Positions 20,913 through 27,476 of a stretch of 30,905 nt of DNA are shown piece by piece. The position numbers and the translations under genes are program-made. Position 1 is the stretch's first letter. Each line of letters begins with the position of its first letter. A model generated the notes under the pieces. It did no database searches, was not told the origin of the DNA, and worked only from the letters and a program-made list of their open reading frames with translations. The stretch is from a virus: positions 1-30,905 of the IMG/VR virus record IMGVR_UViG_3300020193_001932; one strand, 5' to 3'.

Positions 20913-22082
20913 TTACAACGTCGCAGTTGCCGTCTCTGTGCTATCAGAAGATTCGACAGGCACTGTCACTGTGCCGTCAGAAGATTCAACTGGTGCCGCA
21001 GGTGGCGCAACAGAAACATCCAACTTGGTATACAAATCGAGAAAACTGGTTGTTGTTTCTCTATCAAACCGATTCAAACAATATTGAATAGCCTTAAGAC
21101 GATCTTTAAAAATCGCATACGCTTTTGTGATATGAACCAACCGACGAGTTGAGATCACATCCTGACACCCACCATCGTTGAAGGTTTTCCGAATAATCCC
21201 TGCCCAATCAACAAGCATCGTCGCAAAGGTATCATCTTCACTATCTATTGCTTTGAGTTCCTTCCGAATAATTCGCGTCTCACAATTCTTTGGTGCCCAG
21301 TTCTGCTCAAACATAATAGGGAACCGTTCCAAAAAAGCTTCATTCAGCACATTGGTGAACATATACCGTCCATCGTCACTGCCTTTACCTTTAGTGTTCG
21401 CAGTGGCTACGATATTAAATCCTACCGCAGGTGTCACCACCTCATTCTTCTTCTTGAGTAAGAACGGCTTACCTTCCAACACCCGTTGGAGCGTTGCGAG
21501 ATTCGCTGCACCATAATCGAGTTCATCCAAGCACAAAATAGCCCCCTCTTTTGCGGCAAGAGTTACCGGACCATCTTTCCACACCATACTGTTATCACTC
21601 AAAATAAAGTTACCAAGCAAATCGCCTTCGTCTGTTTCGGGTGTCATAGACACACAGACAAACTTTCGCTTGAGTTGGGCACAGGCCTGTTCGACTGCAA
21701 ACGTCTTACCTGTTCCCGAATGCCCCGTTATAAAGACGGGATAAAACTGCTTCGAGTCTATGATACATTTGAGATCATCAAAGTTTCCAAACGGAACAAA
21801 ATGCTCATACTTCTTGGGAATAAGTAACGCATCATCTGCGTGAGTCTGCTCAATCACACGACGCGGCATCTGAAGAACCTTTGCCTGAAACGCTGGAGCT
21901 GACTCAGCTGTAGGTACGCGATACTTTCCCCAACTAATTTTGTTCGCAGGATCGTTCATGTAGAATGACGGGTATCCTATCTTTAAAGATTTAACAATCT
22001 GCAGTATCTCTTTCTTGGTAATAGAGACGTCAGAATGTTTCCTTAACGCACACAAAAACTGTTCACGATCATTGGTCTTCAT
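20913..22082 (-). CDS. CobS-like AAA+ ATPase (MoxR group)
   Basis: 389 aa from the ATG after GGAG; a GTG one codon earlier is possible. Walker A GHSGTGKT is at about 120-127, Walker B ILCLDELD at about 182-189, sensor 1 FNIVATANTKGKG at about 222-234, and an arginine-finger region with LNEAFLERFPI. These are hallmarks of the CobS/MoxR AAA+ family. The C-terminus carries a short repeated tail (two PVESSD units with Thr-rich spacers). T4-like cyanophages carry a similar gene usually labelled cobS; cobalt chelation is not shown there. Paired with the CobT-like VWA protein next door, it more likely forms an ATP-driven MoxR-VWA complex. It has its own promoter. Confidence 0.88.
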   Translation of the reverse strand: MKTNDREQFLCALRKHSDVSITKKEILQIVKSLKIGYPSFYMNDPANKISWGKYRVPTAESAPAFQAKVLQMPRRVIEQTHADDALLIPKKYEHFVPFGNFDDLKCIIDSKQFYPVFITGHSGTGKTFAVEQACAQLKRKFVCVSMTPETDEGDLLGNFILSDNSMVWKDGPVTLAAKEGAILCLDELDYGAANLATLQRVLEGKPFLLKKKNEVVTPAVGFNIVATANTKGKGSDDGRYMFTNVLNEAFLERFPIMFEQNWAPKNCETRIIRKELKAIDSEDDTFATMLVDWAGIIRKTFNDGGCQDVISTRRLVHITKAYAIFKDRLKAIQYCLNRFDRETTTSFLDLYTKLDVSVAPPAAPVESSDGTVTVPVESSDSTETATATL

Positions 22083-22127
22083 CACGACACTCCTTTTTTA
22101 AGTTAGACCACTCACTACCCTACTATT

Positions 22128-22156
22128 AGTATACTAAATTTACCCACAAAAATCAA
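22128..22156 (-). promoter_or_regulatory. Sigma70-type promoter for the cobS-like gene
   Basis: Minus strand: -35 TTGATT (22151-22156), 17-bp spacer, -10 TATACT (22128-22133). The leader is about 40 nt with AAAGGAG. Its -35 sequence, context and spacing closely resemble the promoter of the neighbouring CobT-like gene. Confidence 0.75.
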
Positions 22157-22177
22157 ATTTTTTACATGTCTTTTTTG

Positions 22178-24499
22178 TCATCTGCCTCCTTCCGCAATCA
22201 GAGGAATAAATTTGGTTGCCAAGAGACGATTCATCGCTTTCTTCTCAAACATTCTGGTAAAAGCGGTGGTGACTCTAACCTTTGTTGGCACAACTCCTTG
22301 TAGCAACTCATCTAACTTTTCACCCAATTCTACTTGGCCGCGCTTTTTCTTCTTAGAATACAAAAACGAAAAGCGTGTATAACCATCCATATATGATTCC
22401 ATATATCGTTCTTCTTTGAACTTCTCAATGAGATTTGATGCTTCCTTCCAAGAGGCAATCGTGGATCCCGTCTTGGTACGATATAACGTTGTAAATATAT
22501 CACGCAAATGTTTGCTCTCAGACGAGGGAATCACATAGATACCAAAAACTTGCACTCCAGTGAAATGCCGCAACCACTTCAGAATAACTGCTGTTTGACT
22601 CAATCGTGTATGGTCAACCGCGATCCAATGTTGCTGCGTTGACTCATCGAGGAGCGCCATTTTGTGTTGCGATGGGGAGAAACACGAGGGGTAAAATGAA
22701 ATAGAATCATGGGAAAGGGAATCATCCTTCAAGGTTGCTAACGTATCACGTTTCATGATAGAATAATTGCCATCTGAATCACCATCTTGAACAATAATAA
22801 GGTGTGCCAGATCCACATGATGGTGCTCACGAAATGACACAAGGATATCCTTCATCACCACCAGTGCCTCGTTGAGTGGGGTTGATTGCAATCGCTCGCA
22901 GTCTGGTATTGATGCACTATACGTCTTCCCAATGGGGTTGTTGAGGAAAGCGATCATCCGGTTATCATATTGTTTGGCTAAAAAACTCTGATACATCACA
23001 GCTTCATGAAAGTCTTTTGCCGACAATTGAGAATGCACGATTTCTCGCAATGACACGGTGCCCATATGTAAATCACCACCACGAAAGTCCCACAGCGACG
23101 CATCATTCATGTCTGCTTTGGCAATGAAAGTCTTAGCGTCGTATGCTTCTATTTCTGGATGCGCAAGAATGGACGAAAAACTATACGCAGCAAATGGAAT
23201 ATGTGTTTTACGACAGAATAACGCCAGCACCAAAATTTGCTCAATCGATTCTTGCATCATATGGCTCATTGATCCGCTCTTATCCAACAGCAAGACAATG
23301 CCGTGTGATTTCCCCTTATAGAATTTGGTGCGCTTCTTGAAAATGACATCATCCAAGAGTTTATATCGATAGAGTTTCGTGATATTTAAATCTCCGGTGT
23401 TTGCCTGTTTGGACTTGCGAAAGACAGCGGCAGCCTTTTTCATTTCAAACTCTTTAACCAAAAGAGACACATAGGTGTCATTCCGCTCCATGAACTCAGT
23501 ATACGCGGCTTGAATTTCTGAGTCGGATGGATCATTTATCCTGCGTTTATAGGAATTATGATTATGATTATTATAATGATTCTTCAATGTCTGGACGACA
23601 TCCGCCACAGGGGTCACAATCTTCTTCAGATTCGGGCGAGGGAGTGTCACATAGAGTAAATCCAGAGACTCGGTAGATAACAGACTTTCTTCACGCTTAC
23701 GAAAGAACTCATCAGTATAAGAAGTGGGATCTTGCTTGGGATCTTGCTTGATATAACACTCAGTGTCTGACTCATCTAACTCATCTGACTCATCTGACGA
23801 ACTTGATTCAAAATCAGTATCAAAAGAATCTTGCATCATATCTTCTTCGTCGTCGTTGTCGTTATTATCCTCCTGTTCATTCTCTGTTTCTGTTTGAGTG
23901 AGAAGATCATCAAGAGCCTTGGTTTCATTCAGTTCTTGTTTTGCCTGTGCATAAAGGTCCTGAGCAAGCAGATAGACTTGCTCCCACGTTTCTAATTTTT
24001 CCATGCGTGTCACAAACTGCATTTCCTCAGGGCTAAACGAAACCGTCAACCGTGAACCACCCTTTGCAAATAAATTCAGACGATCAATCAGAGGGAGTTT
24101 GGTAACATCTTTATCCTGGACACCAAAGAAATTTTCTTTATGAAGCTGCGAATATGCCGCCAAAAATGAGGCAGTCAATCCAGGAAACCGACGCTTCATA
24201 AGTTTTTCAATGCGCGCATCTTCCAGAATGTTCAAGAAGAATTTGAAGTTGCTTCGCTCGCGCCCTGCAATAGCCTCATGCCAGCCATCAGGTGGGGTAT
24301 GGAGCGCATGCCCCACTTCATGCCCCATGAGCAAATCATAGATCACTCCCGACATGTTTTTCCAGATCGGGCACACCAGTGTTCTGGTGCTAAGATCAAA
24401 ATAGGCAGTTTTGGTTTTGCGATGCTCGACGTGAATGTTTTCTTCGGCAAGCAATTTCGCGAGTTGAGATTTTGTTTCTGCGGTATACAACATAGTCAT
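22178..24499 (-). CDS. CobT-like protein: zincin-type N-terminus plus VWA domain
   Basis: 773 aa. The N-terminal motif LLMGHEVGHALHTP (H60, E61, H64) is an HExxH zinc site, and FFLNILEDARIEKLMKRRF (E93) supplies the third ligand position, so a metallopeptidase-like domain is present. Residues about 215-250 are strongly acidic (Asp/Glu/Ser-rich). The VWA domain starts near residue 400 with VLLLDKSGSMSH, the MIDAS motif DxSxS, as in CobT. The AAA+ partner is downstream. Together they resemble MoxR-VWA or chelatase-type machines that remodel or mature proteins. AAAGGAG precedes the ATG and a promoter lies upstream. Similar genes next to cobS occur in T4-like cyanophages, usually called peptidase; function unproven. 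Confidence 0.87.
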   Translation of the reverse strand: MTMLYTAETKSQLAKLLAEENIHVEHRKTKTAYFDLSTRTLVCPIWKNMSGVIYDLLMGHEVGHALHTPPDGWHEAIAGRERSNFKFFLNILEDARIEKLMKRRFPGLTASFLAAYSQLHKENFFGVQDKDVTKLPLIDRLNLFAKGGSRLTVSFSPEEMQFVTRMEKLETWEQVYLLAQDLYAQAKQELNETKALDDLLTQTETENEQEDNNDNDDEEDMMQDSFDTDFESSSSDESDELDESDTECYIKQDPKQDPTSYTDEFFRKREESLLSTESLDLLYVTLPRPNLKKIVTPVADVVQTLKNHYNNHNHNSYKRRINDPSDSEIQAAYTEFMERNDTYVSLLVKEFEMKKAAAVFRKSKQANTGDLNITKLYRYKLLDDVIFKKRTKFYKGKSHGIVLLLDKSGSMSHMMQESIEQILVLALFCRKTHIPFAAYSFSSILAHPEIEAYDAKTFIAKADMNDASLWDFRGGDLHMGTVSLREIVHSQLSAKDFHEAVMYQSFLAKQYDNRMIAFLNNPIGKTYSASIPDCERLQSTPLNEALVVMKDILVSFREHHHVDLAHLIIVQDGDSDGNYSIMKRDTLATLKDDSLSHDSISFYPSCFSPSQHKMALLDESTQQHWIAVDHTRLSQTAVILKWLRHFTGVQVFGIYVIPSSESKHLRDIFTTLYRTKTGSTIASWKEASNLIEKFKEERYMESYMDGYTRFSFLYSKKKKRGQVELGEKLDELLQGVVPTKVRVTTAFTRMFEKKAMNRLLATKFIPLIAEGGR

Positions 24500-24517
24500 A
24501 TCACTCCTTTTAATATC

Positions 24518-24546
24518 AGTATACTCTCTTTCAAGACGAAAATCAA
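24518..24546 (-). promoter_or_regulatory. Sigma70-type promoter for the CobT-like gene
   Basis: Minus strand: -35 TTGATT (24541-24546), 17-bp spacer, -10 TATACT (24518-24523), followed by AAAGGAG and the ATG at 24499. Near copy of the cobS-like promoter. Confidence 0.75.
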
Positions 24547-24605
24547 ATAAATTTGTCTAATTGATGATTTCTCCAGGATGAGAAAGATTGTGCATACACG
24601 TGAAA

Positions 24606-24860
24606 TTAGGTCTCATATAATTGACGACGAAGATTGACAATACGCACAATAGCATCTTCCGCAATTTGAATCGCGCCAGTTTTCAATTCTAGAATTTCAC
24701 CTAATGCAGTATAACAAATCTCATTTTCTTGCTGCAGTTCGATTACAGTTTTCATGACTTCTTGTGCTAAGAGCGTATGAGCTTGTTCCATCGCATTATA
24801 TTGTGTTTCTAATGCATGAACTTGCAAAGTCAGATGCGCAATCCGCATTTGATCATCCAT
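24606..24860 (-). CDS. Small coiled-coil protein, unknown
   Basis: 84 aa, almost entirely helical with heptad-like hydrophobics (MRIAHLTLQVHALETQY, then LLAQEVMKTVIELQQEN, and a C-terminal IVRIVNLRRQL). No motif that I recognise. It begins 19 bases after the 45-aa membrane-associated ORF, in the same direction, as the last gene of the iscU-containing group. No good Shine-Dalgarno sequence; CATAAATA, similar to a late box, lies just upstream but too close for a normal leader. Confidence 0.62.
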   Translation of the reverse strand: MDDQMRIAHLTLQVHALETQYNAMEQAHTLLAQEVMKTVIELQQENEICYTALGEILELKTGAIQIAEDAIVRIVNLRRQLYET

Positions 24861-24878
24861 GGATAATATTTATGACTT

Positions 24879-25016
24879 TTATTGTGTTTGAGCCCACTCC
24901 AACACATGCATGGTGATATTATGCGCTGCAACGAATCCTGCATAAATAAATTGTGCTACTTTCTGAGGATGCGCAATCCCCAATCCACACACCACACCGA
25001 GCAAAAATCGCCACAT
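24879..25016 (-). CDS. Small hydrophobic protein (45 aa)
   Basis: ATG preceded by AGAGAAAG about eight bases upstream, then 45 codons and TAA. The product begins MWRFLLGVVCGLGIAH, a membrane segment with a short basic start, and continues QKVAQFIYAGFVAAHNI, possibly amphipathic, ending MHVLEWAQTQ. It sits in a row of tightly packed small genes between iscU and the coiled-coil gene. No family is recognised. Confidence 0.6.
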   Translation of the reverse strand: MWRFLLGVVCGLGIAHPQKVAQFIYAGFVAAHNITMHVLEWAQTQ

Positions 25017-25044
25017 ATAAACAACTTTCTCTTTTTTAAGGAAT

Positions 25045-25173
25045 CTATCGATTGATAGTAATTTTTGTAATGATGATACCGGTCACAAGTCCAAGAATAT
25101 AGAGTCCACAAGCCATCATTGCAGAGACGAAATCCATATGACTCAATGTCATATCACAGGGAATAGTGGGCAT
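25045..25173 (-). CDS. Small single-span membrane protein (42 aa)
   Basis: 42 codons beginning three bases after the iscU stop. The sequence has a polar start (MPTIPCDMTLSHMDF) and one clear transmembrane span (AMMACGLYILGLVTGIIITK), with a short basic end (INR). The close spacing suggests translational coupling with iscU. There is no strong ribosome binding site of its own. Function unknown. Confidence 0.6.
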   Translation of the reverse strand: MPTIPCDMTLSHMDFVSAMMACGLYILGLVTGIIITKITINR

Positions 25174-25176
25174 GTC

Positions 25177-25596
25177 TTAGGCTGTTTCTTCTTGATGGTG
25201 GTGCATCGTTGTCGTGGTGGTGGTACTTTTGGTATGATAGTTTGCAATTGCAGCTTTAATCGCATCCTCAGCCAGCACTGAACAATGAATTTTGACAGGT
25301 GGTAAATTCAGTTCGGAAACAATATCCGTGTTTTTAATATCTTGCGCTTCAGCAAGAGTCTTCCCCTTAAGCCATTCAGTCGCGAGGCTGGAACTCGCAA
25401 TCGCGGAACCACACCCAAAGGTCTTGAACTTCGCATCGACGATCTTCTCACCTTCAACCTTAATTTGGAGCTTCATGACATCACCACATTCAGGTGCCCC
25501 CACCATCCCTGTTCCGACATGACGATCATCTTTGGGCAAACTTCCCATGTTGCGTGGATTGGTAAAATGATCAATGACTTTGTCGCTATATGCCAT
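25177..25596 (-). CDS. iscU: IscU-type Fe-S cluster assembly scaffold
   Basis: 139 aa; it matches my memory of E. coli IscU along nearly its whole length. Ligand residues are intact: C37 in GAPECGDVM (with D39), C62 in TFGCGSAIASSS, and H104-C105 in KIHCSVLAEDAI. LPPVK at 98-102 is the HscA chaperone recognition motif. IscU receives sulfur from IscS and iron, assembles [2Fe-2S], and passes it on via HscA/HscB. No other isc gene is visible, so the phage protein must work with host partners. The C-terminal tail after residue 122 (Thr-rich, then MHHH) is not part of normal IscU. It is a probable host-derived auxiliary metabolic gene. Confidence 0.95.
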   Translation of the reverse strand: MAYSDKVIDHFTNPRNMGSLPKDDRHVGTGMVGAPECGDVMKLQIKVEGEKIVDAKFKTFGCGSAIASSSLATEWLKGKTLAEAQDIKNTDIVSELNLPPVKIHCSVLAEDAIKAAIANYHTKSTTTTTTMHHHQEETA

Positions 25597-25634
25597 CGTT
25601 GGTGGTAACTCCGTTCTCGTTATCGTCGTGGAAA

Positions 25635-25823
25635 TTACATGATTAGCAGTTGATGTTTGTAATATTCAATTTTGTCTCTCAATTGCAATTTCTTTTTCTT
25701 TAACTGCAGATATTCCGTCAAGTGCGATCCATAACTATCCATAGCATGAATGCGTGTATCTAGATCACGATGTTGTTCTTGAAGATGTGTCATATGATGT
25801 AAAATTTTTTGTTTCGTAAGCAT
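25635..25823 (-). CDS. YdcH/DUF465-like small coiled coil
   Basis: 62 aa from MLTKQKILHHM, with GGAGG nine bases upstream; a TTG two codons earlier is less likely. The pattern (LQEQHRDLDTRIHAMD, a short turn, then YLQLKKKKLQLRDKIEYY) is that of the DUF465/YdcH family, small antiparallel helical hairpins of unknown function common in proteobacteria and found in some phages. It lies just upstream of iscU with a 38-base gap. Confidence 0.65.
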   Translation of the reverse strand: MLTKQKILHHMTHLQEQHRDLDTRIHAMDSYGSHLTEYLQLKKKKLQLRDKIEYYKHQLLIM

Positions 25824-25897
25824 CGCCAAAACCCTCCATCAAGTCTATCAGTGAGACTATCATGATGATCAACAATAACAACAACAATCCTCGAATC

Positions 25898-26245
25898 TTA
25901 TGCTCCTTTCGTGCCAAATTGAGTCAGTTCTTGTGGAGACCACATCATGTCAATTTGCGCATGTTCAAATGACTCTGAGGTTAAATAGATATCCACATCA
26001 TGAGAAATCTCCGTGACAGCACGAACCAATCGATGATATTCGGATGTCACGAGAATATCTTTCGCCACATACAACAACCCACGTAAAATACCCCATTGAA
26101 TACGAATCGCTGGGCTCGCCACGCGCAATTGTTCTTTAATCTCCATCTTGGTCTGATGGACGAGTTGTGGTAGTGTTTGTAACACTTCATCAACAAATAT
26201 TTCTGAATCATCACGATTCATTCGTTGTAAGAGATAGTGATTCAT
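25898..26245 (-). CDS. Unknown helical protein
   Basis: 115 aa, mostly alpha-helical by composition (FVDEVLQTLPQLVHQTKMEI, then IRIQWGILRGLLYVAKDILV). No recognisable motif, signal peptide or membrane span. The start follows GGGAG about 11 bases upstream and lies 19 bases after the GP88-like gene, in whose operon it should be transcribed from the promoter near 27000. Function unknown. Confidence 0.65.
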   Translation of the reverse strand: MNHYLLQRMNRDDSEIFVDEVLQTLPQLVHQTKMEIKEQLRVASPAIRIQWGILRGLLYVAKDILVTSEYHRLVRAVTEISHDVDIYLTSESFEHAQIDMMWSPQELTQFGTKGA

Positions 26246-26264
26246 ATTCTTATTCGCTCCCTTT

Positions 26265-26960
26265 TTACTTCGCGTCGACTGTTTGAATCACAAAGCCAGT
26301 CGCGTCTTTCTTTCCACGACCCTTGGCTTTCAACCCCACGACGACGCCCTGGGGGTCAAGAAAGCGCAAATCTGATTCATCTCCATCAATCACGGTGCGC
26401 CCAGCATATGTGGCAGGAACTGTTGCAAATACCGCCGCCACGTTCATGCCTCGGTGAAGGGCATCACGCGCATCCAAATCATTTGATTCCGCCCGTGAAA
26501 AGGTGAGATGGTAATTAGGAAGATGCGCGACGTCGCGATTGGCAAGCTTCGTGTAATCATAAAACTGAACCTGGGGAAACTGTTCAATGATGCCCTGAGA
26601 CTCCCATCGAATATCACTGGTCCCGTTCAAGCGAAAGCAGGGAATCAGCCCTTTGCGCACGGCAGTGCGGATCCCTGCATGAATCTCTTTGACCAACTGC
26701 GTGAGAAATGTTGGACGATCTTCAAAAAACATTTTCGTCTTACGAATTCTGGCTTGTTGAATCGCGTTGGTTGTTTCACCTTTTCGAAACATTCCGCCGC
26801 GTCCAGCAGTATTTAGACATGCGGATTTGCACCCCTCGGTGGCTTTAGGGCAGGTTTGATACCCTGAAAGGGTTGCGGGAGCAAGGTGGAGAATGAAGGA
26901 CAGATAGCCTTTCTTCTCGCCCTTAAGTAGCTTTGGATTGCCGGTGGTTAAGAGGGTCAT
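26265..26960 (-). CDS. GP88-like phage protein
   Basis: 231 aa from MTLLTTGNPKLLKG, chosen for AAGGAG nine bases before this ATG. It resembles the phage 'gene product 88' domain family: LAPATLSGYQTCPKATEGCK with C37, C44 and C48, then CLNTAGRGGMF, FRLNGTSDIRWE and QFYDYTKLANR. The cysteine spacing could bind a metal or Fe-S cluster. The family is widespread in phages and plasmids but has no settled biochemical role that I know of. It has a strong own promoter and leads the transcription unit that includes iscU. Confidence 0.8.
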   Translation of the reverse strand: MTLLTTGNPKLLKGEKKGYLSFILHLAPATLSGYQTCPKATEGCKSACLNTAGRGGMFRKGETTNAIQQARIRKTKMFFEDRPTFLTQLVKEIHAGIRTAVRKGLIPCFRLNGTSDIRWESQGIIEQFPQVQFYDYTKLANRDVAHLPNYHLTFSRAESNDLDARDALHRGMNVAAVFATVPATYAGRTVIDGDESDLRFLDPQGVVVGLKAKGRGKKDATGFVIQTVDAK

Positions 26961-26990
26961 GGTCTGGTCTCCTTTATTGTTCATGCCTAT

Positions 26991-27019
26991 AGTATATACC
27001 CACTAGTCATAAAAGTCAA
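26991..27019 (-). promoter_or_regulatory. Sigma70-type promoter for the GP88/iscU group
   Basis: Minus strand: -35 TTGACT (27014-27019), 17-bp spacer, -10 TATACT (26991-26996). Leader of about 23-25 nt with AAGGAG. Confidence 0.8.
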
Positions 27020-27054
27020 CACCTCAAGGGGTCAAAATGAGTGAATTTCCGAGT

Positions 27055-27105
27055 AATATCAATAACTTAGGATTTATTTTTCGCTGGAATATCAATGACT
27101 TAGGA
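27055..27105. repeat. Pair of 18-bp direct repeats upstream of the GP88 promoter
   Basis: AATATCAATAACTTAGGA at 27055-27072 and AATATCAATGACTTAGGA at 27088-27105 differ by one base and are 33 bp apart, about three helical turns. They lie about 35 bp upstream of the -35, a natural place for a regulator binding site. Confidence 0.75.
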
Positions 27106-27137
27106 GAGACGAGGAGGCTGAACCGTGGGGGAAGAGG

Positions 27138-27476
27138 CTAGACCAGCCCCATAGAGGCACCAGCCCGATAGAGATGATAGATCACCTCATCCCGAACCGC
27201 TTCGAGCCGATACGGATCAACACCAGGATAATCTTTTTTAAGAATATTCGATCGGAAGGGTGATAGCAGTGTGTTCGCCACAGCATGATGGAGAGGGGTC
27301 GTGAGACGTGGCTTGAGCTTATCTGCGAGCTGTTGCCGTTGGTGAGCATCCAGCTGATATCCTAACCATGCCCTCACAATATGACGTTTCTCAAGATTGG
27401 GGGATGGTCGGACTCGCCGAGCAACGGATTCTTCAGTACAGTATTGGCGAAAGGTTATCATACCCCTATATATCAT
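27138..27476 (-). CDS. Unknown protein coupled to the 505-aa gene
   Basis: 112 aa. The start overlaps the TGA of the upstream gene (ATGA), so it is translated by coupling; an internal Met at codon 6 is possible. The sequence is Arg- and His-rich and helical (ITFRQYCTEESVARRVRPS, then HIVRAWLGYQLDAHQRQQL, and DPYRLEAVRDEVIYHLYR). No domain that I recognise. The basic character suggests nucleic-acid or partner binding. Function unknown; the coupling suggests it acts with its 505-aa neighbour. Confidence 0.65.
   Translation of the reverse strand: MIYRGMITFRQYCTEESVARRVRPSPNLEKRHIVRAWLGYQLDAHQRQQLADKLKPRLTTPLHHAVANTLLSPFRSNILKKDYPGVDPYRLEAVRDEVIYHLYRAGASMGLV

Noticed and set aside
20864-21091. 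Plus-strand ORF with AAGGAG before its ATG
   Set aside because: The AAGGAG is part of the structured element; the ORF runs antisense through the cobS-like gene, its translation looks random, and no other plus-strand gene lies nearby.
25823-25897. Short hydrophobic TTG-started frame between two small genes
   Set aside because: It needs a run of TTG codons as start and overlaps the DUF465-like gene out of frame; the hydrophobic part reflects a low-complexity GTT/TTG run.
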